Shown: positions 21,601 through 29,392 of the stretch, in pieces | Position numbering within the stretch: the stretch's first letter is position 1 | Layout of the letters: each line of letters starts with the position of its first letter | Assembly (NCBI GenBank): GCA_027483895.1 | Contig: JAIXTP010000022.1 | Location: 124,001-188,000, forward strand | From: Hyphomicrobiales bacterium | Lineage (GTDB): Bacteria > Pseudomonadota > Alphaproteobacteria > Rhizobiales > Beijerinckiaceae | Length of the DNA: 64,000 nucleotides | Direction of reading: 5' to 3' | Made by a program: the position numbers and the translations under genes | The notes under the pieces: model-generated | What the model saw: only the letters and a program-made list of their open reading frames with translations | The model's database searches: none | What the model was told of the DNA's origin: nothing

Positions 21601-22782
21601 ATGCTGCACGTCGTCGACTCGTTCGGCCGTATCGGCGAGGAGAACGCCTTTGCCGTGCTGGCCCGGGCCACCGAGCTTCAGCGCCAGGGCAAGGACATCA
21701 TCAATCTCGGCATCGGCCAGCCCGATTTCGCTACGCCCGAGCACATCGTCGAGGCGGCGATCAAGGCGCTGCGCGACGGCCATCACGGCTACACGCCGGC
21801 GACCGGCATCCTGCCCCTGCGCGAAGCGGTCTCGGCGGATCTGCACAAGCGCTTCGGCGTCGATGTGTCGCCCGAACTCGTGTTGATCGTGCCCGGCGGC
21901 AAGGTCACGATGTTCATGGCGATCCTGATGTTCGGCGAACCGGGCGCCGAGATCATGTATCCGGACCCCGGCTTCCCGATCTATCGCTCGATGATCGAGT
22001 TCACCGGCGCCAAGGCCGTGCCCGTGCCGATCCGCGAGGAGAACGGCTTCGCCTTCTCGGCCGAGGAGACGCTGGCCCTGATCACGCCGAAGACGCGGCT
22101 GCTGATCGTCAATTCGCCGGCCAATCCGACGGGCGGCGTGACGCCGAAGGAAGAGATCGACAAGCTCGTCGCGGGCCTCGCCGCGCATCCCGACGTGGCG
22201 ATCATGTCGGACGAGATCTACGGCCAGATGACCTATGACGGTCTCGAGCACCGGACTCTGCTCGCCTATCCGGAGATCCGCGACCGGCTGATCCTGCTCG
22301 ACGGCTGGTCGAAGACCTATGCCATGACCGGCTGGCGCATGGGCTATTCGGTGTGGCCGAAGCCGCTTTACGAGGCGGCCCGCAAGCTCGCGGTGAACTC
22401 CTATTCCTGCGTCAACGCGTCCGCCCAGTTCGCGGGTCTCGCCGCGCTGACCGGCCCGCAGGACGCGGTGCATGCGATGGTCGCGGAGTTCGACCGCCGG
22501 CGGAAGATCGTCGTGGACGGCCTCAACAAGCTGCCCGGCGTATCGGCGGCGACGCCGAAGGGCGCTTTCTACGCCTTCCCGAACATCTCGAAGACCGGCT
22601 GGAAGGCCAAGCCGCTCGCCTCGGCGCTGCTCGAAGAAACCGGCGTCGCGACGATCGGCGGGCCGGATTTCGGCGTCTACGGCGAAGGCTATATCCGCCT
22701 GTCCTACGCGAATTCGGCCGAGAACATCCTGCGCGCGCTCGAGCGCATGGGCGAGTTCCTCGCGACCCGCAAGGCGGCCTAG
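21601..22782 (+). CDS. PLP-dependent aminotransferase, class I/II
   Basis: 393 residues from the ATG at 21601, which has GGGAG 9 bases upstream; the frame opens earlier at 21511 and 21580. Fold-type I features: GIGQPDFATPEHI, GYTPATGILPLREA, NSPANPTGG, SDEIYGQM and the PLP lysine Lys238 in DGWSKTYAMTGWRMGY. It belongs to the broad aspartate/aromatic aminotransferase group; substrate specificity cannot be read from the sequence. It is divergent from the sugar-acid dehydratase over a 210-base gap in which I see no convincing operator. Confidence 0.88.
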   Translation: MLHVVDSFGRIGEENAFAVLARATELQRQGKDIINLGIGQPDFATPEHIVEAAIKALRDGHHGYTPATGILPLREAVSADLHKRFGVDVSPELVLIVPGGKVTMFMAILMFGEPGAEIMYPDPGFPIYRSMIEFTGAKAVPVPIREENGFAFSAEETLALITPKTRLLIVNSPANPTGGVTPKEEIDKLVAGLAAHPDVAIMSDEIYGQMTYDGLEHRTLLAYPEIRDRLILLDGWSKTYAMTGWRMGYSVWPKPLYEAARKLAVNSYSCVNASAQFAGLAALTGPQDAVHAMVAEFDRRRKIVVDGLNKLPGVSAATPKGAFYAFPNISKTGWKAKPLASALLEETGVATIGGPDFGVYGEGYIRLSYANSAENILRALERMGEFLATRKAA

Positions 22783-22790
22783 TCCTCCTC

Positions 22791-22889
22791 CGTCATTGCG
22801 AGGAGCGAAGCGACGCGGCAATCCATGCCGGGCATGAGGCGCGAGCCTTCGGGCATCGGCTGGATTGCTTCGCTTCGCTCGCAATGACG
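22791..22889. repeat. Dispersed palindromic repeat (REP-like), copy 1
   Basis: 99 bases with imperfectly complementary ends: the left arm begins CGTCATTGCGAGGAGCGAAG and the right arm ends TTCGCTCGCAATGACG, with GCAATCCA / TGGATTGC completing the stem near the centre. The middle (about 22825-22860) is unpaired or weakly paired. It fills the gap between the aminotransferase stop and the next start. A second copy with the same ends and a different centre is at 45753-45855. Palindromes of this kind are abundant between genes in many alphaproteobacteria. Confidence 0.88.
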
Positions 22890-22910
22890 GCTCGAACCCG
22901 GAGCCCCTCT

Positions 22911-23870
22911 TTGAACCTCCCCGTCGTCCTTCTCTCGGCCGCGCTCGCGGTCGGGTTCGTCGCCCCGGTCCGTGCCGAAACGGCCAAGCCCGCGCCGAAG
23001 CCGCTCGCGGTCGACGTGCGCAACAAGTCGGTGCCGACCTTCTGCGCGGAGGACGACAACGTCCATCTGAGCTTCGCCAACCCGGCCGTTCGGCGCTTCC
23101 GCGTCGAAGCGCGTGCGCCCGCCGTAATCGGCTCGATCGTGGTCGACTCGAAGGATCCGGACTTTACGGACTGCACCATCAAGGATGCGCCGCCGGATCC
23201 GGGCGCCGAAGTGAACCGCGTCGTCCTGCACGAGGACGACCGCTTCATCCTCGTCGGCTGGAAGAAGACCGGCGGGTTCTGGCGGAAGTCCGAGGTGACG
23301 GTACGGTCCGGAAATAGGGCCGAAAATCATCTCGAACTGGTGCAGCTGCATCTGAAGCGGCCCGGCGGCAGCTATGAGTTCCTCGTGCTCTATCCGTCGG
23401 ACGGCTATTGGCGCCTGCGGCCGCTGCCGCCGGAGCGCCTCCCCGAGGTCGCCTACGGCACGTCCTTCCTCGTCGGCCCGGTAGAGGAGAAGGAGCGCCC
23501 CTTCGTCGCCTTCACGGACGTGGTCTACGAGCCCGCCGCACGCGTCTTCCGCATGCGCTTCGCGCGGGGCGGCGAGGGCACGCTGACCGTCGGCGAGCCG
23601 AGCGAGAAGGCGGTGGGCGTCGATGTCGCGCTGTCCGGCCGGCTGCCCACGAACCTGCCCTTCGCCACGCTGCGCTCGATGTACATCACGGATGCGAACG
23701 CCGATTCCGCGCAGGTCGCCTGGAAGGCGCCGGGTGCGAAAGGCTGGTCGCTCGCGCCCGTCATGGCGTTCAAGGGCGGCAAGGCGACGGAGCTTTGGCT
23801 CGGCCGTTCGGCGCCGTCTCGACACAATACCAGCGCGCCCGACACCCTGCTGACGAGCTTCGGCCGCTGA
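22911..23870 (+). CDS. Secreted protein of unknown function, TTG start
   Basis: 319 residues. The frame is open far upstream through the repeat, but a TTG at 22911 with CGGAG seven bases before it begins a clean signal peptide (LPVVLLSAALAVGFVAPVRA, cleavage expected before ETAKP). The mature protein looks beta-rich, with FCAEDDNVHLSF, a second Cys in DCTIKDAPPDPGAE, a LVGWKKTGGFWRKSEV stretch and repeated strand-like blocks. I do not recognise a family. Both Cys could form a disulfide. It is likely periplasmic. It begins just after the palindromic repeat and its stop is 7 bases from the convergent permease gene. Confidence 0.68.
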   Translation: MNLPVVLLSAALAVGFVAPVRAETAKPAPKPLAVDVRNKSVPTFCAEDDNVHLSFANPAVRRFRVEARAPAVIGSIVVDSKDPDFTDCTIKDAPPDPGAEVNRVVLHEDDRFILVGWKKTGGFWRKSEVTVRSGNRAENHLELVQLHLKRPGGSYEFLVLYPSDGYWRLRPLPPERLPEVAYGTSFLVGPVEEKERPFVAFTDVVYEPAARVFRMRFARGGEGTLTVGEPSEKAVGVDVALSGRLPTNLPFATLRSMYITDANADSAQVAWKAPGAKGWSLAPVMAFKGGKATELWLGRSAPSRHNTSAPDTLLTSFGR

Positions 23871-23877
23871 CGCGGGC

Positions 23878-24366
23878 CTAGCGGAGCAGCATGACGGCGC
23901 CCGCCACCAGAAGCGGGACCGGCAGCGAGACGATGATCCGGAGCCGCACGAACCAAGCGGGGGTCAACGGCAGCTCCCACATGAGCATCCGGTTGAGCGC
24001 GAAGAGCGACCACGCCGTCACGAAGGCCATGACCTGAGGCAGGCCCGCGCCGCTTTTGAGCGCGGCCGAGCCCAGCGCGAAGCCGACTACGGGCCCGCCG
24101 GGCGTCAATGCGCCCGCGAGCGAGGCCGTCAGCAGGCCGCGAAAGCCGGAGTCCGGGCCGATCAACGCCAGAACCGCGTCCTGCGGAAGCAGACGGGCGA
24201 GAAAGCCCGCGCCGATGACGCCGAGTACGAGGCGCGGCAAAAGATGCAGGAAATCGGTCTTGGTGAAGTCCAGAGCGCGTCGCGCCGTACCGTCGCGGCG
24301 CCGTGCGGCCACGACGAGCAGGACGGCGACGATCACGTAAAGCGATGCGGTAAGGGCAAGGATCAT
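23878..24366 (-). CDS. Half-size permease (DUF318/ArsP-like), second of a pair
   Basis: 162 residues from the ATG at 24366, overlapping the upstream half-permease stop (ATGA). About four hydrophobic helices. The core LTPGGPVVGFALGSAALKSGAG and the FVTAWSLFALNRMLMWELPL segment mirror GILIPAGPFTVFPLSAALLVAGA and FVSAWLLLGLNRAIVWEVPF in the gene just before it. Members of the predicted-permease family PF03773 normally carry both repeats in one polypeptide of about 300 or more residues. Here each repeat seems to be its own gene. The substrate is unknown. Confidence 0.72.
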   Translation of the reverse strand: MILALTASLYVIVAVLLVVAARRRDGTARRALDFTKTDFLHLLPRLVLGVIGAGFLARLLPQDAVLALIGPDSGFRGLLTASLAGALTPGGPVVGFALGSAALKSGAGLPQVMAFVTAWSLFALNRMLMWELPLTPAWFVRLRIIVSLPVPLLVAGAVMLLR

Positions 24367-24917
24367 TCGGCGCGGCCCTCTGCCGAGTGCTCTGCGACGA
24401 GCCGGCCGAACGCCGCGCGGGCGGCGAAGCCCAGAAGGATCGGCATGGGGGCCGAAACGAGCATCCGCAGGCCGACGAAATCGAGGCCGAAAAAGGGGAC
24501 TTCCCAGACGATCGCGCGATTCAGCCCCAAGAGCAGCCACGCGGAGACGAAGGCGGCGGCGGCTCCGGCGTCGGCGCCCGCCACCAGCAATGCCGCGCTC
24601 AAGGGAAACACCGTGAAGGGGCCGGCGGGGATGAGAATGCCTGCGAGGGTCGCGATCCCCAGTCCCCGCAGGCCGGAGCCCGCCCCCAGCGTGGCCGCGA
24701 TCGTTTCCTTCGAGACGAGGAGGCGGATCAGGGCGCCGATCAGCGTGCCGGCCAGAACCTTCGGAACGATTTCGAGGAAGAGCAGCGTGTCCTCGAAGAG
24801 GACTTCGAAAAAGACGTGCGATCCTTCGCGGATGAAGACGGTCGCGGCCCCGCCGATCGACAGGACCGCGACGATCCGGAAGCTCCAGTCTATCCCGCCG
24901 CGTCCGGGCCCCGCCAT
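24363..24917 (-). CDS. Half-size permease (DUF318/ArsP-like), first of a pair
   Basis: 184 residues with about five hydrophobic segments. The first (VAVLSIGGAATVFI) is followed by the repeat unit: LLFLEIVPKVLAGTLIGALI, GILIPAGPFTVFPLSAALLVAGA and FVSAWLLLGLNRAIVWEVPFFG. These blocks align by eye with the partner gene. The 4-base overlap implies stoichiometric production, so the two halves probably assemble into one transporter. It starts only one base from the eda stop, on the same strand. Confidence 0.72.
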   Translation of the reverse strand: MAGPGRGGIDWSFRIVAVLSIGGAATVFIREGSHVFFEVLFEDTLLFLEIVPKVLAGTLIGALIRLLVSKETIAATLGAGSGLRGLGIATLAGILIPAGPFTVFPLSAALLVAGADAGAAAAFVSAWLLLGLNRAIVWEVPFFGLDFVGLRMLVSAPMPILLGFAARAAFGRLVAEHSAEGRAE

Positions 24918-24918
24918 C

Positions 24919-25557
24919 TCAGCCGCGGAGCTGCGCGGCCTCGCTGGCGAGACGCGTCACGGTTTCGAAATCGCGCGCCTTCAAGGCGTCCGCAGGCGTG
25001 ACCCATGAGCCGCCCACGCAGACGACGTTCTTGAGCGCGAGATAGAGCCGGGCCTTCGCGGCATCGATCCCGCCCGTCGGGCAGAAGAGGAGATCGGGCA
25101 GGGGCGCGGAGAGGGACTTCAGATAGGACGTGCCGCCTGCGGGTTCGGCGGGAAAGAATTTCAGGATGCGGTGGCCGTGCTCGGCCATCAGCATCGCCTC
25201 GCTCGCAGTCGCGACCCCGGGGAGGAACGGAACGCCGAGATCGGCGGCGGCGCGCGACAGAGCGGGCGTCGAGCCGGGGCTCACGAGGAAGGTCGCGCCC
25301 GCATCCTTCGCCTCGGTCGCCTGCGAGGCCGTCAGCACCGTGCCCGCGCCGAGCACCGCGCCGGGGACCTCGCGCGCCATGGCCTCGATCGCCCGAAGCG
25401 CGCCTTCGGTCCGCAGCGTCACTTCGAGCACCGGCAAACCGCCCGCGACGAGCGCATGCGCGAGCGGGACCGCATCGTCCGGGCCCTCGACCGTGAGGAC
25501 GGGAATGACGGGCGCGCGGCGCAGAACGGCGAGAAGGGCGGTGTCGGCAGAAGACAA
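24919..25557 (-). CDS. eda: KDPG/KHG aldolase (2-dehydro-3-deoxy-phosphogluconate aldolase)
   Basis: 212 residues. There is no ATG at a suitable place; a TTG at 25557 with GGAG six bases upstream gives the family-typical N-terminus (SSADTALLAVLRRAPVIPVL). Catalytic residues fit the family: Glu45 in VLEVTLRT and the Schiff-base Lys133 in HRILKFFPAE, the same numbering as E. coli Eda. It cleaves KDPG to pyruvate and glyceraldehyde 3-phosphate in the Entner-Doudoroff pathway, and could also cleave other 2-keto-3-deoxy acids made by the dehydratase encoded at 19576-21390. It heads a leftward unit with the two half-permeases and is divergent from hemN. Confidence 0.9.
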   Translation of the reverse strand: MSSADTALLAVLRRAPVIPVLTVEGPDDAVPLAHALVAGGLPVLEVTLRTEGALRAIEAMAREVPGAVLGAGTVLTASQATEAKDAGATFLVSPGSTPALSRAAADLGVPFLPGVATASEAMLMAEHGHRILKFFPAEPAGGTSYLKSLSAPLPDLLFCPTGGIDAAKARLYLALKNVVCVGGSWVTPADALKARDFETVTRLASEAAQLRG

Positions 25558-25635
25558 GGGGATGCTCCGGTTCGGAAGGTCACGATTGGACCCGGAAGGG
25601 CGGCACGTCAACGGCGGGGCGAAAGGGACGCGACC

Positions 25636-25649
25636 TTGACCGGGATCAA
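25636..25649 (+). promoter_or_regulatory. FNR/FixK-type binding site upstream of hemN
   Basis: TTGACCGGGATCAA matches the TTGAT-N4-ATCAA consensus of FNR/FnrN/FixK regulators in 9 of 10 conserved positions. Its centre lies 41-42 bases before the hemN ATG. Oxygen-independent coproporphyrinogen oxidases are classic members of this regulon in alphaproteobacteria. Binding itself is inferred. Confidence 0.8.
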
Positions 25650-25683
25650 AGAGGGCCCGCGCCGCCGGTGCTTCACTTCGAGC

Positions 25684-27036
25684 ATGACACAGGCGTCCCC
25701 CGCTCTCGTGCTCGCCGAACGGGCCGTGCCCCGTTACACGAGCTATCCCACCGCCCCGCAATTCACCCCGCCGGTCGACGAGGCCGTCGCCCGACGCTGG
25801 CTCGGCGGGCTCGACAGGGATGCGTCGCTCTCGCTCTATCTGCACGTCCCCTATTGCCGGGTGATCTGCCATTATTGCGGCTGCAATACGAAGGCGACGC
25901 GGAAGGACGAGCCCGTCATCGCCTATGCCGACCTCCTCTCCCGCGAAATCGAACTGGTCGCGGCGGCCACGCCCGCCCGACGCGTCCGCCACATCCATTG
26001 GGGCGGCGGAACGCCGAGCATTCTCGGGCCGGAGCTTCTGCGGAAGCTGGGCGCCGAGCTGGCGAGCCGTTTCGAGATCGCGTCCGATGCCGAACATGCG
26101 ATCGAACTCGACCCGCGCCTCGTGGACGACCGGCTCGCGGAGGCGCTCGCGGAGATCGGCGTCGGTCGCGTCTCCTTCGGCGTGCAGGACCTCAACCCCC
26201 ATGTTCAGGAAGCGATCGGCCGCGTTCAGCCCTTCGACGTCGTCGTGAAGGCGACCGAGGCCGTGCGCAGGGTCGGGATCGGCGCGATCAATTTCGACCT
26301 CATGTACGGCCTGCCTCATCAGAGCCTGAAGGACGTCGAGCATACGGCCCGCGTGGCCGCCTCTCTCGCGCCCTCGCGCCTCGCGGTGTTCGGCTATGCC
26401 CATGTGCCGTGGTTCAAGGCGAACCAGAAACTGATCTCGACCGAGGCCCTGCCCGGCGCCGCCGAACGCATGCAGCAGGCCGCGGTCTCGCGCGGCGTGC
26501 TGGAAAGCGAGGGCTACGAGGCGATCGGGCTCGACCATATGGCGCGGCCCGACGATCCGCTCGCGGTGGCCGCGCGCACGGGCATGCTCCGCCGGAATTT
26601 CCAAGGCTACACGACCGACGCGGCCGATGCGCTTCTCGGCTTCGGGGCATCGGCGATCGGCTTTCTCGGCCGGGGTTTCGTGCAGAACGCGACCGATACG
26701 GCCGGCTGGTCGCGGGCCGTCGAAGCGGGGCGGCTGCCTATCGTCCGCGGCATTCCGATGTCCGCCGACGACCATCTGCGCTCGCGCGTGATCGAACGGT
26801 TGATGTGCGATTTCGAAGTCGATTTCGGTGCCGAGGCCGAAGACTGCTTCGGGCGCCCCGACGTGCTCGACGGCGCTTTCCCGGCCCTCTCCGATCTCGT
26901 CGCGCGCGGCGTCGTCGTCATGGACGGCCGCGTGGTGAGGATGCTTCCCGAAGCGCGCGATTTCGTGCGTCTCGCGGCTGCGGCGTTCGACGCCTATCTG
27001 CCGCAGTCCGAAGCGCGGCACTCGGTGGCGGTCTGA
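25684..27036 (+). CDS. hemN: Oxygen-independent coproporphyrinogen III oxidase
   Basis: 450 residues. A radical SAM enzyme that decarboxylates two propionate side chains in haem synthesis without oxygen. N-terminal VPRYTSYPTAPQF is the HemN signature. The cluster ligands are Cys58-X3-Cys62-X2-Cys65 (PYCRVICHYCGC) with a further Cys67. HIHWGGGTPS, RVSFGVQDLN and the C-terminal MCDFEVD block also fit true HemN rather than HemW. The ATG at 25684 has no clear ribosome-binding site, and the FNR-type site is centred at about -41.5 from it, so the message may be leaderless. It ends one base before the convergent DMT gene. Confidence 0.95.
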   Translation: MTQASPALVLAERAVPRYTSYPTAPQFTPPVDEAVARRWLGGLDRDASLSLYLHVPYCRVICHYCGCNTKATRKDEPVIAYADLLSREIELVAAATPARRVRHIHWGGGTPSILGPELLRKLGAELASRFEIASDAEHAIELDPRLVDDRLAEALAEIGVGRVSFGVQDLNPHVQEAIGRVQPFDVVVKATEAVRRVGIGAINFDLMYGLPHQSLKDVEHTARVAASLAPSRLAVFGYAHVPWFKANQKLISTEALPGAAERMQQAAVSRGVLESEGYEAIGLDHMARPDDPLAVAARTGMLRRNFQGYTTDAADALLGFGASAIGFLGRGFVQNATDTAGWSRAVEAGRLPIVRGIPMSADDHLRSRVIERLMCDFEVDFGAEAEDCFGRPDVLDGAFPALSDLVARGVVVMDGRVVRMLPEARDFVRLAAAAFDAYLPQSEARHSVAV

Positions 27037-27942
27037 TCAGGCGCCCGTCACCGACCGTCTTTCCTGCGCGATCAGGAAGAGGCCCGAAGCGATGATGATG
27101 GCGCAGCCGGCGAGCGTCCACCGGTCCGGCATGTCGCCGAAGACGAACACGCCCAGACCGATCATCCAGAGGATCTGGGTGTACATGAACGGCGCGAGGA
27201 CGCCCGCGGGCGCGCGCTGATGCGCCAGCACGACGAAGTTGTGCCCGATGCCGCCGAGCATCGGCAGCGCGATCATGATCGCCCATTCGGCAGGCGATTG
27301 CGGCGTCTGCCAGATGAAGGGCAGGACGGGAGCCAGAAGGACGGTGCCCGTGATCCCGGAATAGATCATGGTGGTTTCGGGCGCGTCATAGGATGCGAGC
27401 TTCCGCGTCACGACCACGTAGCTCGCATAGCAGATGCATCCCGCCACCGAGAGGAACGCGGCCGGATGCATGGCGCCGAGGCCGGGCCGGGTGATCACCA
27501 GCATGCCGATGAAGCCGACGCAGATCGCGCCGATGCGCCGGATGCCCAGCGCTTCGCCGAGAACGGGGCCCGCCAGTAGCGCCACGATCAGCGGCGTCGA
27601 GAAGATGATCGCCGTGGTCTCGGCGAGCTGCAGCCAGCGCAGGGCGAAGAAATTCGTGATGGTCGAGCCGAACAGCAGCGTGGAGCGCAACACCTGCAGC
27701 CCGGGCCTTTTCGGCACGATGAGCCCCGGCTTCGTCCAGCCGTTCACGAAGAGCACGACCAGCAGCACGTTTCCGGCGAAACGCACCCAGACGAGCTGAA
27801 GGACGGGAAGCGAACGTCCGCCGAGCTTCGCCGTCGCGTCGAGGAGCGAGAACAGGAAGAGGGCGAGGATCATGAGCCCGATCCCGACGGCCCTGTCGCG
27901 AGGGGTCGTCCGCAGCCGCGCCTTGAGAGTACCGTCGGTCAT
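27037..27942 (-). CDS. EamA/DMT-superfamily transporter
   Basis: 301 residues with ten predicted membrane helices in two EamA repeats (about 20-150 and 165-295). Characteristic segments are LFLFSLLDATAKLGG at the first helix, LAETTAIIFSTPLIVALLAGPVLGE, and AGVLAPFMYTQILWMIGLGVFVFGD in the second repeat. Such proteins export or import metabolites such as amino acids or nucleotides; the substrate is not evident. It is convergent with and directly abuts hemN. Confidence 0.88.
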   Translation of the reverse strand: MTDGTLKARLRTTPRDRAVGIGLMILALFLFSLLDATAKLGGRSLPVLQLVWVRFAGNVLLVVLFVNGWTKPGLIVPKRPGLQVLRSTLLFGSTITNFFALRWLQLAETTAIIFSTPLIVALLAGPVLGEALGIRRIGAICVGFIGMLVITRPGLGAMHPAAFLSVAGCICYASYVVVTRKLASYDAPETTMIYSGITGTVLLAPVLPFIWQTPQSPAEWAIMIALPMLGGIGHNFVVLAHQRAPAGVLAPFMYTQILWMIGLGVFVFGDMPDRWTLAGCAIIIASGLFLIAQERRSVTGA

Positions 27943-28053
27943 AGTGACGCCGGATCGGGGGTTTCGGGCCGCATCTGTTTAGACGGGGCAGGGCTCGAAC
28001 GGAATCCCCCTACGCTCACGCCACCTCTGCGCGACCCGGGATGCTGCGGCCGC

Positions 28054-29043
28054 TCATCGCGGCCGCAGGTCCTTGCCGACGCCCTTGTTCACGAACTCGG
28101 CGGTGAAGGAGCGGCGCCAATCGGTGGAGGCGTCGGCGAGGCCCGCCCGGACCATCCGGTCGAAGAAGCTCTTCATCCGGTCTTCCGTCATCGCGCCGAT
28201 GCCGAGCCGCTCCGCATCGCCCGAATCCACGATGCCGTAACGCTTCATCGCCGCGACTGCATGGGCGATCGCCTCGGGGGACAGATCGGGATTGAGTCGC
28301 CGGATGTCGGCATCGGCGGCCGTTCGGTCGCCGTAGAGATAGTTGTACCAGCCGACGATCGAGGCCTCGACGAAGCGCCGCACGACGTCCGGGCGCTGTT
28401 CCACGATCTCGCGACGGGTCTCGATCAGGGTCGCATAGCTGTCGAAGCCGTGATCGGCGAGCAGGAAAACGTTGGGCCGGAACCCGCCCTCGCGCTCGAT
28501 CTTGAAGGGCTCGGAGGTCACGTAGCCCTGTTGCACGCTCTTCTTGTCGGCCAGGAAGGGCGCCGCGGAAAAGGCGTAGGGCCGGGTATTCTCTTCCCTG
28601 AAGCCGTGCTCGCGGACCAGCCAGCGATAGGTCGAGGCCAGGGTCAGCTTCGACACGAAGATCGGAGCGGCCTTCAGGTCCTCGAAACGGTCGAGTCCTT
28701 GGCCGGGATGGGAGATCAGGATCTGCGGATCCTTCTGGAAGATCGCGGCGACGACGACGGTGGGAATGCCCCGGCTCACCGCCTCGAAAGGCTGGAGCAT
28801 GTTGCCGCCCATGTAGAAATCGATCCTGCCGGCCGCGAGCAGCAATCGGTTGTTCGTCTGGGGGCCGCCCGGCACGATGGTCACGTCGAGGCCGTAACGG
28901 GCATAGGTCCCGTCGACGAGGGCCTGATGAAAGCCGCCGTGCTCGGGCTGTGCGGTCCAGTTCGTGCCGAAGGTGACCTTGTCGGCCGCCGACGCGGCGG
29001 CGGTGGACAGGGCGAGGGCGAGAATCGAAAACAGAAGGCGCAT
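28054..29043 (-). CDS. ABC transporter substrate-binding protein (NMT1/SsuA-like), orphan
   Basis: 329 residues from the ATG at 29043, with GGAG upstream and a clean signal peptide (MRLLFSILALALSTAAASA). The mature part has the NMT1/THI5-like layout: TFGTNWTAQPEHGGFHQAL, GLDVTIVPGGPQTNNRLLLAAGRIDFYMGG, and VPTVVVAAIFQKDP-like hinge regions. Relatives bind alkylsulfonates, taurine, pyrimidine precursors or aromatic acids. No permease or ATPase gene is adjacent, so its transporter must be elsewhere. The ligand is unknown. Confidence 0.87.
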   Translation of the reverse strand: MRLLFSILALALSTAAASAADKVTFGTNWTAQPEHGGFHQALVDGTYARYGLDVTIVPGGPQTNNRLLLAAGRIDFYMGGNMLQPFEAVSRGIPTVVVAAIFQKDPQILISHPGQGLDRFEDLKAAPIFVSKLTLASTYRWLVREHGFREENTRPYAFSAAPFLADKKSVQQGYVTSEPFKIEREGGFRPNVFLLADHGFDSYATLIETRREIVEQRPDVVRRFVEASIVGWYNYLYGDRTAADADIRRLNPDLSPEAIAHAVAAMKRYGIVDSGDAERLGIGAMTEDRMKSFFDRMVRAGLADASTDWRRSFTAEFVNKGVGKDLRPR

Positions 29044-29182
29044 GGGGGACTCCGTGTTTCCGACGGATAGCCCGGATCCGGTTGCGGTGCACCATGGCAT
29101 CGCGCCGCGACGAGGCTCAGTCGCCGTTCATCCGCCGGGCCGGGACCTGCGTAGACGCAACGTCTGCCGAGGAGGAAACGCG

Positions 29183-29389
29183 ATGGGCGAGGAGCGGGAC
29201 AAGGCGATGCTCGAGGCGCTCGAGGATCTGCAGGACGTCTGCGGCGATCTTTTCGGCCTGCCGTCGCCCGCCGAGATCGCCGAGCGCGAGAAGGCCTTCG
29301 CCGAACGCGCCCTGTGCAAGGATCCGCTCGCGGTTTCCGGAGCCGAAGTGATCCCGTTCCCGAAAGCTCCGCGCGCGGAGCGCGACTGA
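29183..29389 (+). CDS. Small acidic hypothetical protein
   Basis: 68 residues. The ATG at 29183 has an excellent GGAGGA ribosome site 7 bases upstream, which separates it from the longer upstream open frame. The peptide is acidic and helical in its first half (EERDKAMLEALEDLQDVCGDLFGL) and ends with a short EVIPFPKAPR tail of the kind seen in many small alphaproteobacterial proteins. One Cys, no membrane segment. It is divergent from the orphan binding protein and convergent with the potassium channel. Function unknown. Confidence 0.7.
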   Translation: MGEERDKAMLEALEDLQDVCGDLFGLPSPAEIAEREKAFAERALCKDPLAVSGAEVIPFPKAPRAERD

Positions 29390-29392
29390 GGC

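Noticed and set aside
22353-22910. Upstream extension of the secreted protein frame through the palindromic repeat
   Set aside because: It overlaps the aminotransferase in another frame and crosses the repeat; the TTG at 22911 gives a ribosome site and a clean signal peptide.
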